The notes under the pieces are model-generated. The model was not told the origin of the DNA. It ran no database searches and saw nothing but the letters and a program-made list of their open reading frames with translations. A program made the position numbers and the translations under genes. 64,000 nt of DNA from Alternaria dauci (Eukaryota > Ascomycota > Dothideomycetes > Pleosporales > Pleosporaceae). The stretch lies in assembly GCF_042100115.1 (NCBI RefSeq), contig NC_091279.1:1426001-1490000 (forward strand), written 5' to 3'. Shown here in pieces: positions 11,016 through 22,459 of this stretch (positions are counted from its first letter, which is position 1; each line of letters begins with the position of its first letter).

Positions 11016-14000
11016 TTTGACGTCTGGATGTGGTGGTTTGGGTACCTGGGAGTGTCGATGCTGTAAGGTCTGGGGGATACTGAGAGCTTCTTATATCGAT
11101 GTTGGTGGTATGCTGCTAGTGGGATGCCAACTCAGTACTAAGGTACCTGTTCATCAGGAAGTAGGCCCGTGAAATGCGAAAGTCAGTCTTTGGCTGAGGT
11201 CGGCGCGATCGGCGCTTGGGATATGAGGCTTAGATGAAGGATTATCAGCGGCAGCATGGTACTATAGTAAATCCCCAGTCAAGTGATCTTAATCGAAGGC
11301 GAGGCAAGAGCTAGCATCTTCGGAGTGGGTTCGGTCTCTGTATTGGAACCTTTTTCAAAGCTGGACTGGCGCCGATGAGACATTGCCGTCTCGCAATTCG
11401 CCATCATGGAAATTGTACTGTGAGAGACTTGTTCGGTACTCTATTCGGTTTGTCCGACGAGGACATGCTCTATTCGTTCCCCGATATTAGCTTGCTATGT
11501 TTCTGGTCGCTTGGATCAGATTTACAGAGTAAATAGATGAACGTTTACATGATACACCATAGGGCGGCGGCGGCGGTGGTCATTCACCGGGTCTCCTACC
11601 CCGCGATCTTCGCGCTTAGCTTCCGGCCTTGCTACGAGTGCCACGATTGGGGAATAGGACTCGTTGATGTGTCATCGGTTTATGAGTTGCGATCATCTTC
11701 TGTGGCCGATTTCCAGGTATTGCAGTGCTCACAGATGGAGAGTCAATCCTCTGATTGTGTCAGAAGTAGATGCCTTCGGACTGAATAATGCACCTGCGAG
11801 CTCTTTGGTTCCTCTGAAGGTTTGTTGACAGCATCGTGCAGTTTCACAGGCGGATTTCCTCATCGCTACGACAGTGGTTGACACGACTGGAGACAAAAGG
11901 ACGCGAATCAGCGCGTCCAATATAGTTGCATCAGGTGGTGGTTAGGCCATGAGAGGCCTATGGTACAATTGAATCAGGTACGCGAAGGCGACCCGGAAAT
12001 CTGTGGCCGGAAGAGCTTCTCGAATAACTATAATGTACACATGACAGTCGAGATTGATGAAGGTTGAACTTGAAAGCTCCTTAACCTTGCATTTATCCTG
12101 ATGCATTCCAAATGAACCGCCGTAACGAATGGGAAACCTGGTCAGCAATATAGCCAATGCTCGTTACTGATTTGATATGCTCGAACGAAAGCCGTGTGAT
12201 GCAGCATGAGCGCCTAAGGTAAGATTCTAGAAAGCCAAGATCGAGAGAGCTTCCGAACATGAGTCTGCCTGGTTAGAATTTATGAGTGCACGGCAGGGTG
12301 CTGCGACATAGACAGCCGCATGAATACGCGTTATACCCTGGTGTCAAGGTTCTGTCGCGTGAATAATACCACATATCATCCCCAATCTCTTGTCGCACTG
12401 GACGACTGCCGACACACAATCGCATCATAGCGCCGCGTGTGAAACCTAGCGCTCTCGATGGTACGGTAATTTATCCAAGTTCAGTATGTTGTAAACTCAT
12501 CTGAAGGCGTCGGATTACTTCAGTCTATGTTTGAATTGCACGACGCACCTCTTGGTGCATCACTCCCACTAACATGGAAAGGTGTGTGAATGAATGAGCG
12601 CTCGAGATGTGAAAGGCAACAAAGAATCTGAAACCGGTACACGGCGACGGCAGCAGTGCTTGAGGGGTGATATGTGACTGGGTGAGGAAAGTGAGGTGGT
12701 TTGTGTTCGCAGATGCCGGAGTGGTCGGATAATTGAAGATTGATTACGCTAAAAGTGAGCCGATTCCAATTCCGTCTTAGCGCCAATATGGAGCTCAGCG
12801 CCATCGCCTCGCAAGCCTCGCGCTTGAGGAAGATTTTTGAGCTTGTGTGAACGTCTGTGACCTCTGAGACGATGGAAAGTCCCCGGAAATTCCGTATTGT
12901 GAGCAAGCTAGAAGAAATTTTCATAGTACCTAGGTAATCCCCCTTGTTGACACCAACGGACTTGCTGCAATCCAGCAAAACCTTCCGAGGTTGACATGGC
13001 CTTAGGAGACCCCTGTGGCTCTGCGTCGGGACATCAGCTAAATATCCATGACTGTTATATATTGATGATACCAGAGTATGGATTGGATCACATGCCCCAA
13101 GGAGGACAGATGCCTGGGTGTGTGTGTGAATCGCACCGGCTACAGATGGCAGGATGAGCAGGGAAAGAGGGCTTCGAAAGCACGTTTCTCCAACGAGGCG
13201 CATTGAATATGTGCGTAGGTGCTCTACCAGTTGTCGCCGATGTCACGCCGGTCTCCGTTTGTAGTGAACAGAGTACTGCAGTTCTTGTCGAATCACGTTA
13301 CTCTCTGGCTCAAAGTATCTCTCCTCTTGCTGGAAGGGCCTAGGCTTCTCGAAGGTGATGAAACTAGAGCATTGTTCGACAGTGCTTCAGATCTGAGCTT
13401 GACTCGCGTCGTATGTTGTTCGAAACAGCATTCTGCCTAGGACGAGGCTGTATCGATGGAGACCTCATGCAAAATCAAGTGAGGTGATGTTTTCTGTGAT
13501 TCTTCCGTGTTTCTCGATGTAGCACTTCGGGCAGACAATTTTTATCCCTGAGACGACCCGTGAACGCGCATGAGCTCACCGTGACCAAATCAGTGGTGAT
13601 AAATTCCGTAAATCGCTTGGGCGCGTAAACTTCAAAGTAGCTGGATGTCCTGGATGTCCCACGTTCGCGTCCTCGCGGTCTGCGATGTTGTCGCCGGACC
13701 AAAAATTGCTGAGCAATGTCCAGTTCTTACGTTGTAAAATCAGGATGTAAGCACACAGGGCTTATTGTGGCGTCGCCTCCGAGATTGCAGTGCTGATCAT
13801 GACCCGGTGTTAATATCATGTTCCAGCAAGAGCTTCATTTCCCACCTAACTGCAAGACCTTTGAGTGCTCTGACTCCATGGGCCTTGCATCCCGGCACTC
13901 CTTGAGAGGTGTGTGCGCCTTGCTATCGCTCTCCAATTGTTTGTTCTTCCGCGTTGTTTCTAATGGCTGAGGTCTGAACCTGTCCTGCACCTATTCTTTG

Positions 14001-15037
14001 ATGCTCATCGCTACTTGGTTGGAATACGGTTCATCAACCATGTTGCCGATTGTAAGCGCTAAGATGGGAGTGCATAGTGTGGTATGACACAGAATTCGTT
14101 ACGGACTGCCTATAACCATGTCAATAGAACGCTATACCGTGACGTGCCAGAGCCTATCGTTTCTCGACGCCGTGCTGGAGTATTGCACCCGGCAATCGAT
14201 AATATAGAGGCTGTTGAGGTTCAGCTGACGACCCTCACGACGTGATTACATTTAGCATACGCGGTGTGCTTGACTTTGGATTCGTACTCTCTGGACGAAA
14301 ATACAGAGCAAAATCTGCGCACGCTTAACTCTTACGAACGCGAATCCTCGGCGAAAGGGTCATGTCATTCAATAAAGCTCTAGAGGATGTGAGTTGTCGT
14401 ACAAGGCGCGAAGGATTTGCACGCGGCTTGGGGAGTGTGGTGTTGCTGTGCAACGTGGACGAACGGGGTGGGTTGACACCGAGGCACGGGACGGCCCCCC
14501 ACACCATCCAGATGTTCGATCAACAACGCTGCCGTCGTCCAATCAGCTTACGTTCTTTGTGCGACTATTAATACACAAAATGCATCAAGCATCTAGAACC
14601 CTACAATTCTCGATACACAACGTTTCCACTTGGGCAAGCTTCATCCAAGCTTCCATATTCACAAACTGAGGTGACGTATCGTGTGGCCCCGGTGAAGAAC
14701 GGTATCGGCGTCCCTTGCGTAAACTGCATCTGGCGTGCGATCCTTGCATACCCAATCCGCGGACTAGGTGGCGTCGGTTACACGACGCTTACATTGTCTG
14801 GATTGATTCGCTAAAGCATCCACATAAACCGGCGAACGTCCCGATAACGGCAGCTGATTTCCAGCCCTAGCACACGGCTTGTAATAATCATGTGTAGTTT
14901 TGCCTGGAGAATCTGCATCTGGATCGCGTTAGCAGCATTCCAATGGGACAATTTTTCCGCTCAACGTCTCTCTCTCCTCTTAGGACATCTCTTGTCCCTG
15001 TCGATTGTCGTTGGTCTGCAGTGCCGCAGTTCACACA
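11016..15037. other. 4-kb gene-poor stretch
   Basis: No reading frame here shows family features, coding-like codon choice or convincing splice structure. The longest open frame (minus strand, 12520-13203) has an amino-acid mix that resembles no known protein. Base composition is not strongly AT-skewed, so there is no clear sign of repeat-induced point mutation. The left ~250 bp is the GH6 promoter, and the right few hundred bp is the promoter of the permease. The rest may be degraded transposon sequence, non-coding RNA or spacer. Confidence 0.5.
11090..11097 (-). promoter_or_regulatory. TATA-like box of the GH6 gene
   Basis: GATATAAG on the minus strand, about 75 nt upstream of the GH6 start codon, a usual distance for inducible fungal genes. 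A SYGGRG-type CTGGGG (possible CreA site) lies between it and the ATG at 11070-11075. Position-based inference. Confidence 0.45.
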
Positions 15038-16916
15038 ATGGCAATCTTTGGGGAAGCAAAAATTGCGAATGCCGAAGAGTACGACATCGGAAGCAATGAA
15101 TCCAGCGCAACGGATAGGATGTATGCCAGTGTACTGGGAGGCACAGCTCATGATGCATCGGACATGCACAGGATGGGCAAGAAACAGGAACTGCGGGTAC
15201 TGTCACTTGTTGCAACCTGTATGAAGTGGCTCTACTGATTGTGCAATCAGAGGAATTTCCGCCTGATCTCCATCATCGGGTTCGTGGTTGTACTGCAGTC
15301 AACGTGGGAGAGTGCTCTGTTGTAAGTTCTTCTTACCTGGCGTGACAATGCCTCCCTGCTTACTCGCGGCAAGGTCTGCGTATTTTGGAGTAAGTCGTAA
15401 ATATGCGAAATGCACATCTGATATGTACTGACATCGTATCTCCATTTTTCCAGCTGCTCAATGGAGGTACGGCAGGTGTCATCTGGATGATGATTGTTAC
15501 ATGGATCTTCGTCCTAGCCATGATCGCCTCCCTCGCTGAGATGGCATCGATGGCTCCAACTGCTGGTGGCCAATACCACTGGGTTAGCGAATTTGCGCCG
15601 CCATTATTTCAAAAGTCGCTTAGTTACATCGTGGGTACGTTTCAGACTGAGCTATATCACTACGCCCAATGTGCTGACAGTATATCCAGGGTGGTCTGCG
15701 GCCGTCGGTTGGGTCAGTGGCATTCCCGCTTGTGCACAAATGCTTTCGAGTCTTGTCATCGGGATGGTCCTTCTTGCGTATCCAGACGCGGACATTGGAA
15801 AGCTATGGCATGTCACGCTTCTGATGATGCTCTGGTTGGTACTCATGGTCGGATTCAACATCTTCCTGGCACAGCATCTGCCCCTCGCCGAAGGTATCGG
15901 TCTCGTCTTGCATGTTTTTGCCTTCTTCGCCTTTTTGATCCTCTTTTGGGCGATGGCAGAGCGGTCTCCTGCAAATGAGGTTTTCACGACATGGACGAAC
16001 GGAGGAGAGTGGAGCTCGATGGGCGTTTCTGCGCTAGTTGGCCTCTCAACCCCACTGTGGTGCTTCATTGGTCCAGATGCGGGCGCCCATATGTCTGAAG
16101 AATTGAAAGACGCCTCCGTAGTGCTTCCCAGAGCAATGATGTGGGCTGTCTTCTTCAATGGCATCTTTGGATGCATCATGGTAAGAACGCATGAGCATCA
16201 CGCTGGATATGACACATATACTGACATCGTACCTGCTGTTATAGATGGTCACATTTGTAATGTGCGGCGGCGCTCTCGATTCTGTCCTAGAATCGCCAAC
16301 GGGACAACCTGTGCTCCAGGCTGTATATAACGCCACAGGTTCTGTTGTCGGCACAGAAATCATGGGGGCGCTGCTTGTCATTCTCGTCTTCTTCGCGGCA
16401 GTTTCTGTCACTGCGGCTTCTTCGCGTCAGATCTGGGCCTTTGCACGCGACAAAGGACTTCCATTCTCCGTGTGGATCGAGCAAGTTCCAGCCGGCTGGG
16501 ACATTCCTGTAAATGCGCTCCTCGTCTGCCTCGGATTTTCATGTGTGCTCGCGTGCATAAACTTCAGTTCCGACGTCGCTCTGAACGCCATCATATCCAT
16601 CTCCAACGCTGCTCTCATCTTCTCCTACATCGTATCGATTGGATGTGTCCGATTGAAGCGTTTCCGCGGTGAGCCATTGCTGCGTCGACGCTGGAGCTTG
16701 GGCAAGTTCGGAGGTATCGTCAATGATCTTGCTCTTGCTTTCCTGGTCGTCTCTTTCGTTTTCTCTTTCTTCCCCATGGTCCCAGACCCCTCTATTACAG
16801 ATATGAACTTCGCGTCGCTCATGTTTGGCGCTATGGCGATCGTCGCCACTGTCAATTATTTCCTGAGTGCACGGTACAGCTACGTTGCGCCTGTTTCGCT
16901 GTTAAAACGGGACTAG
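15038..16916 (+). CDS. APC-superfamily permease, choline/GABA (Hnm1/Uga4-like) type
   Basis: Plasma-membrane uptake carrier for choline, GABA or a related amine/amino acid. Six exons keep frame: 15038-15196, 15251-15321, 15374-15389, 15454-15634, 15690-16180, 16245-16916, giving 529 aa, normal for the family. The third exon is only 16 nt (encodes SAYFG across its borders) and is needed to join the TWESALL helix to LLNGGTAG. Family signatures are the N-terminal RNFRLISIIGF, ASLAEMASMAPTAGGQYHWVSEF, and the later GPDAGAHMSEELKDAS and SSRQIWAFARDKGLPFS. About twelve hydrophobic helices are visible. The substrate cannot be fixed from sequence alone. It sits beside a long gene-poor region and has no biosynthetic neighbours. 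Confidence 0.9.
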
Positions 16917-17234
16917 ATGGCGAATGTATTGTTCCAGCGATTGTTTGAGGCCTATAGATGAATATATTAGCATGCTATGAACGTGTACTTGGTAGTCTGT
17001 CATGAGGGACCAGCGTAGTTTAGAAGTTGGGCTTTGTTACAAAACAAACCTGAGAACCTCTCCGCTCATACGTGAATAGTGCTAACACCTCTTGTCTTGC
17101 ACTTTGAGAATGGCCTAGTTGTCGTTCTGCTGACCTTCGGCGGGCCAGGGCAAGGAGAAGACGTTTCCGGTTCGTCATACTCATCGTCTGTCTCGCCTTC
17201 AGCGTCTTGGTCAGCGATGCTACCGTCACTGTCG
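16917..17234. other. intergenic with acidic open frame
   Basis: Between the permease stop and the called end of the coiled-coil gene. On the minus strand an open frame (17066-17278) encodes a strongly acidic Asp/Ser/Glu stretch that looks like a natural protein tail. It may be a missed exon or frameshifted end of the neighbouring gene. Confidence 0.4.
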
Positions 17235-17892
17235 TCACTGGATGCATCTACGTCCTGGCCCCAGCTCAGCAAGCTCATCTTCTAGCGCCAGGTCAAGCTG
17301 AGGGCTGGATACCTCAGGCGCTTGAGCTGGTGAAAACGAAACTCGCCGCTCAGACACGTGGTCTTCAACGCCGTTAATATTGCCGTCTTCTGAGTTGTAC
17401 GGATGGTAGCTGGGTGCCCATGAGCTGCACTCGGACCGCGGAGACTGTACCAATGATGCGACCGGGGGGTTGTTAGAGATAGGGCTGCTCATCGAGGCGC
17501 GGAAGGCACCCATCTCCTCCATGGCCTTGTCGTAGTTCTCTTCCAGTGCCGCTATGCGGGCTTCGTGCTGGTGTACCGTGTCGATGGCTTCGTCGAGCAG
17601 GCTCTCGCGCGCCGCCATGCACCTCTTAGTAATCTCCACTTCATTCTTTACGACCTTTCTCACGAGCTCCTGGAGCTCTCTCTTGGTCATACCGATCTCT
17701 GGTACTATATTAGACCCTTCGGTTGAAGAGAAATAGTTGTCAAGACTTACCTGGACTTGTTTTGGTGATCGTGCTGTACGTTGCCACTTTGTAGCCAGCC
17801 AGCAAAACAAACATGGCGAAGCCCATGACGAGGGAGAAAGCGAAGAGATCGCTCTGCGGTTCGTAGTACCTTGGTGGGAGGTAGGCTTCCAT
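17235..17892 (-). CDS. small single-pass membrane protein with coiled coil, unknown function
   Basis: I do not recognise a family. The ATG at 17892 opens MEAYLPPRYYEPQSD, followed by one hydrophobic helix (about residues 16-37, LFAFSLVMGFAMFVLLAGY). An intron begins with GTAAGT after 17751. The acceptor is at 17705 (exon from 17704) or 17699 (exon from 17698); both keep frame and differ by two residues, giving 203 or 201 aa. The second exon starts with a charged helix likely to form a coiled coil (TKRELQELVRKVVKNEVEITK and ARIAALEENYDKAMEEM). A Ser/Pro-rich region follows. The called C terminus (GPGRRCIQ) looks unnatural, because an acidic frame opens just there and runs on to 17066. A second intron or a frameshift near 17260 may therefore hide the real end. 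Confidence 0.6.
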
Positions 17893-19741
17893 TGCAGTGT
17901 TGGTGGGTATGGGTTTGTTTATGCGGGTGAGTATGTAGTGACCTGGGAAAGTTGCTGTTGTGTATATCGAAGAAGCTGGTTCTAAAACGAGAAGGGGTTC
18001 CAGAGGGAAGTTTTTAAAATGATAACGATGTCAATGTGAAGGGTGGGCGAACACGCGAGTCGTGGCAATAGAGCTCACCTTCACTCCGGGACTATACCTG
18101 ATCACATCGTCTTTATTCAGCATTAATAGCCTTACAATACGATAAATTGTTAAAGTTGACTTGAGAACTGTTGGAATTGTGTCCAACCTCGCTGTCGACT
18201 GAGAGTATATTAAAAGCCTCGGGAAGCCGTTCTGGTCAACCCGCTTTATCAGGGCATGATGTCGCATCTTCCAACCCAGGCATTACGTGTCTAGCGGCGA
18301 CTCGGTCTGTAAATGCGGAGGTTTGAATCTTTTGACCAAAAGTACGCGGAAAATGGACTGTGATGACTGGTGGTGGAAAGACCTTTGAGGCATGCCACTA
18401 CGATTGTTGCTCGGATATGAGGATCATTGTGATCTGAAAACAAGCACTCGAGATTACTGAGCCAGGTCTTTGTATTTCACTGAGGGTAGACAAATTCCAA
18501 AACGTTCATGTAATAAAGTGAAGTCGTTAGGCTTACAGCAGGGACGTCTTACGCGTCACGCTAGCATGACTCGTAACTATGACGCCATCTGGAACGCGTC
18601 GCGATGTCTCGAACATCCGCGCGTAGCTCTTTCTCCTTGTGAGCCAGTCACAGCCAATAGTCTTACCGTCCGATGCTGCACACTCAGGTCGGAAACGCGT
18701 TCGAAGTTGCAGCAGCAGCAAGCCCGACCTGAATGCAGCTGTTCACTCCTCCAAGAAGCAACCACATGATACACGCAGACACAGTTCACTTGGCGATGAT
18801 CGAAACGCGAATCAGAGGGCAGAGCCACGCGTAACACTTAACAATGACGAGTCGGTTATGCAAACGCTGTACAAATGCTCCTCCTCATGCACAGAGAATT
18901 CGGTGCATGTGCGCACTCTTACGGGATTACGGCCTGAAACCTGACCAGCCAACAATTGTCTGAGGCACTATCATGAGAGCGACGTGATTATGGCGCATCG
19001 TTCGATATACTTGCATTACCGAGGCACGAACGTAATTGGAAGCAAAGAAAGTTCCTACGTTGGCGTATGGGCTCAGCTACGAAGCGCTACAAGAGGTCAG
19101 ATCAACGTCGCCGCTTGACAGACGCTCCTCGTTCTTGAACGCCGTTATCATCAGGCGTTGTATATGGGCAACGGGTCTGTCAAAGAGCTTATCAATACCC
19201 ACTCTAGGAAGACTCCCCAAGGTACCAGCATCTAACAGTGTAGCCATAGCGCCTACGCCGAATCACCTGGGACATCTAGCTATTCGAGCCATCCTTCGAT
19301 CGATCGCGCTGTATCTCAGCTGGCATCTCAAGGTGTCAAGCTCAGGCGTAGAAGAGACGACCATCGAGAGACCGCTGAAGATGTGAAGGCCTTCTATCAG
19401 AAACATCGTGCAGAGGACTCGTTAAGAGTACACATTGATCGGCGGTTGACTGATCTGACATCATAGAACGTTTTACGAGTTGCTCGAACCACGAACGACA
19501 CCAAAAGCCCACAACTACTAATTAGCAATCTTTGCTGCACTTTGACTTTCAAGCATATAATCTGTCTCTTTACCCCGCATTCTAGTAGCATGCCGAATTC
19601 ATAGTCTAGTTCCTTGACGCGTCCGGACTAGCGTCGTCGACTTCACTATGAATTGGTATCACCGTACCTTTTCGGCCTCACCACCTCCGCGTCTCTTTAC
19701 CTCTGGACATCGAAAATACTCCAGAATCAGCCGCAACCAAC
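17893..19741. other. gene-poor stretch of 1.8 kb
   Basis: Contains the promoter of the membrane coiled-coil gene on the left and of the zinc-cluster-like gene on the right. Short open frames between 18470 and 19590 lack family features and overlap each other on both strands. Nothing else recognised. Confidence 0.45.
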
Positions 19742-20707
19742 ATGAGTTACTCCACAAGGCGTGTTCCGCTGGATTCGTCGCAAAGGGAAATGCCATACCC
19801 TGACCGCATTGAGGACTGGCTAGCGAAGCTGGAGAGCAAAGACTCCGAGACAGATGAAAGCGAAGGCCACCAAAGCACCCAAAATGAGATACGAGCCTTG
19901 GAACCCACGACTCCCATCAAGCAAGCAAACGCACGTTCAGCACCGGATGAGGTTTCGCCCACCGACACTACGTTCTCCGGGTCGAGTATTTTCGATAGGC
20001 CTCTCCGCAAATGCTTGTTTGGTAGCCCTGCTCCGAGATGCGAAGTACGAGATGGTGACTCCGATACGACCAGCATCGGTAGTACGGATTGGGAGCCAGC
20101 AACCAAGACTGAACGTCCAGTTGAGCGGCTGGCGCCACCCCACTTTTCTCTACAACCCAGCGTGCCATCGGCCAGTGTCGACCTCTGTGATTCGACTTCA
20201 AATGCGGATTCGGATAAGCTTACGACTGTTCCTGATCGTAAAGCTCAACCACCTCTTCCGACACAAGAATTAGACGGACCGCGACCTGTTTGGATAACCT
20301 CTTGCTTGCAATGCATACTCGCCGGCCTCTCCTGCTCAAGGACATACCCGCACTGTCATAGATGCAAGCGAAATGACTGCGCAGAAGAATGTCTACTCCA
20401 TCGCCGGCGTTTCACTTCCGAGACCCTCGATCCTACCTCATCAGGAGGCTGTAAGACTCCCATTCTGCTCAAAGTGAAAGGCGAGAGCAACGAGATCTGG
20501 GAGCGGAAGGTCGAATTGGCTGAGGAGCTGCGCAGGAAATGGGTTGCAGAACAAGAACAGAGGAACTGGGTATTGCCAGATATCGACAGTCCGAGAGGTG
20601 GATGGCGCACCCGCCAAGGCAAGATGAAGAAAGAGGCGCTGTTACACCCGGGCGAAGGTATTGGACGTCTGTCATTCTGTGAGTTGTCCGTCTATTTGGA
20701 TGCTTGA
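19742..20707 (+). CDS. hypothetical protein with Zn2Cys6-like cysteine pattern
   Basis: Single exon, 321 aa, function unknown. The first ~180 residues are Ser/Thr/Asp-rich and probably disordered. Then come cysteines 188, 191, 198, 205, 208 and 217 with spacing C-x2-C-x6-C-x6-C-x2-C-x8-C, which fits the fungal Zn(II)2Cys6 cluster spacing, plus an extra Cys213. Unlike real DNA-binding clusters, the segment between Cys191 and Cys198 (ILAGLS) lacks the usual Lys/Arg residues, and the motif sits in the middle of the protein. The C-terminal part is charged and helical (KVELAEELRRKWVAEQEQRN). The stop at 20705 follows a clean frame. A zinc-binding structural role is more likely than sequence-specific DNA binding, but this is inference. 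Confidence 0.65.
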   Translation: MSYSTRRVPLDSSQREMPYPDRIEDWLAKLESKDSETDESEGHQSTQNEIRALEPTTPIKQANARSAPDEVSPTDTTFSGSSIFDRPLRKCLFGSPAPRCEVRDGDSDTTSIGSTDWEPATKTERPVERLAPPHFSLQPSVPSASVDLCDSTSNADSDKLTTVPDRKAQPPLPTQELDGPRPVWITSCLQCILAGLSCSRTYPHCHRCKRNDCAEECLLHRRRFTSETLDPTSSGGCKTPILLKVKGESNEIWERKVELAEELRRKWVAEQEQRNWVLPDIDSPRGGWRTRQGKMKKEALLHPGEGIGRLSFCELSVYLDA

Positions 20708-21084
20708 AGGCACTTGGACACCTGGAGCTTGATCGTCGTAGCCTTTGTCTTATGGCTTCTGGTCGGGCGTCTTTTCGGGGGTTCTCGCTCCGTCGTCGCT
20801 CTTTGAACCTTTAATCACAGGGGAGGTTTTCTATGCTGTGGATACGAGGTTTCTTCATTGCAGGTCGGAGGATGGCGTGTGATCAACAGGAAGGCGCTCC
20901 GTGCAATAATGAACAACATGCACTAGATATGATAAGTTATATAGCGACACTGTCCAGCGCAGAGCTTCGTATCAGCAATCTCGACTGGTATTGCAAATGA
21001 AGAAGTATTACCGTATGTATCACGCCTTCTTGTGAGCGCATTTAAACTGTACTACCTTATCCCTCCGTGTCTGTCAAACTACCC
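20708..21084. other. intergenic, convergent 3' ends
   Basis: Between the stop codons of the zinc-cluster-like gene and the DUF1330-like gene, which are convergent. No gene seen. Confidence 0.5.
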
Positions 21085-21954
21085 TCACAGCTTCGCCCCG
21101 CCTTTACCTTCCATCATCATCAACCCTTCAATCGGAATCTCACTGGTCATAAGAATGCACGTATCCCTCAGACTGGGCACGCGATGCCTATGGTTGACCT
21201 CTTGGTAATCTTCACTCACCAGCATGTCCCTAAAATGCAGAATACTAGGATAATGCGCCAGCGCAATCTCATCCCAGTCATCTCTGCCGCCACCCACTTC
21301 ACCGTTGGTACCGACGCTACTGTTCGAAGACTTGGTAATGGCCAAACCGTTGACGTGTGTCGCGTTTCCGACAATCTTTGCATTGCCGCCGTGCTTCGAG
21401 CCGATCGATTTGGCGAATGCCGCACCGTATTTCAGATACTCTTCTTTCATTCCAGGGTTGAAAGCGAGGAGGTTGAACATCGATACTGCGCCTTTGCCTT
21501 CTTCAGCGCCGCTGTTGACAAAGGTCTCGATCCATTTATCCAACTCATCACTGAGTTCTAGGTTTTGGCTCGACTCAGTAGTCTTGCTGCTCTTTTGTCT
21601 TTGGGCTTTAGGCACGGAACCTGGATCTGGATGTAAAAGCTTGTCATTCTTCAATGGGAAATCCTGAACCAAACGAGATGGTACACCGGCAGTCACGCTC
21701 CAGTGGTTTTCGACTAGTTTCTCGAGCTCTGACGGAAGGGCATCGGTGCTAGGTAGGATAAGTAGAAGATCCCAGTGAATGTTCCTAGCGAGGAGATGTT
21801 CGGTCGAAAGCTTGGAAGGGAGAATGATCCAACGTATGACGCGCGAGACTACGAGTGGTGATAGGTTCGCGGATTTTAGTGTTGACAGGAAAGTCAAGAC
21901 TGGGTTGGGTGTGGTGCTGTGAAGAGCGAGGAGGTGAAGCGTACAAAGAGGCAT
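21085..21954 (-). CDS. DUF1330-like (dimeric alpha/beta barrel) protein
   Basis: Single exon, 289 aa, no introns seen. The N-terminal ~110 residues are a Leu-rich segment followed by a basic Ser/Lys linker. The C-terminal half resembles the ferredoxin-like dimeric alpha/beta-barrel fold of DUF1330/EthD-like proteins: GAVSMFNLLAFNPGMKEEYLKYG at the first strand-helix, HVNGLAITKSS, then DDWDEIALAHYPSILHFRDMLVSEDYQEVNHRH, where the WDEIALAHYPS-F-DML-S pattern is typical. The family has no firmly known function in fungi. Its closest parallels are small enzymes or stress proteins. The gene is divergent from the epimerase-like gene. The match is from motif memory, so the exact family name is tentative. 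Confidence 0.65.
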   Translation of the reverse strand: MPLCTLHLLALHSTTPNPVLTFLSTLKSANLSPLVVSRVIRWIILPSKLSTEHLLARNIHWDLLLILPSTDALPSELEKLVENHWSVTAGVPSRLVQDFPLKNDKLLHPDPGSVPKAQRQKSSKTTESSQNLELSDELDKWIETFVNSGAEEGKGAVSMFNLLAFNPGMKEEYLKYGAAFAKSIGSKHGGNAKIVGNATHVNGLAITKSSNSSVGTNGEVGGGRDDWDEIALAHYPSILHFRDMLVSEDYQEVNHRHRVPSLRDTCILMTSEIPIEGLMMMEGKGGAKL

Positions 21955-22459
21955 TTCGGTAGCAAAGATGTGTATTTGATGATGCCAGACGACTAACTGT
22001 TCCGGCTCAAAAACATTAGGTGACGATCGAGATGTGACATTGATGTTTACATGGTTGGGTGATGACGTAAATTGCGTCTACTTTACCGAGGCTTAGACGT
22101 GAGGAGCTGCAAGGCCTCGGAGACTGGACCCATCAACAAAGCTTGCAGGCTCCTGTGCACGACTACTGCACTAGCATACTTAGTGTGGCTCAGCCGGTGT
22201 TGGAGCTCGTATATATGTGATGTCGTGAGCTTCCAGAAGCGCGTGCTCGACTGCGGGGCATTGCACCAGACAGGCGGGTAAGCACTTAGCAGCCACCAGT
22301 ACACAACTGTGACGTACGTTCTTGCTAGCTGTGGATCGGCAAGCCCACACGATTTCAAAGCACCAGGAGCCTTGTAGTTTCGACATATACCGTCACTCAT
22401 GCCAACTGTTTTCTTGACTGTTTCCGCTTCTTCGATACAATCACATTAACGCTTCAAAC
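21955..22459. other. divergent promoter region
   Basis: Separates the divergent DUF1330-like and epimerase-like genes. Short open frames on both strands near 22072-22400 show no family features. No gene seen. Confidence 0.45.

Noticed and set aside
12520..13203. 227-codon open frame on the minus strand in the gene-poor region
   Set aside because: No family features, natural-looking domain or splice context; amino-acid mix looks random and codon choice differs from the sure genes.
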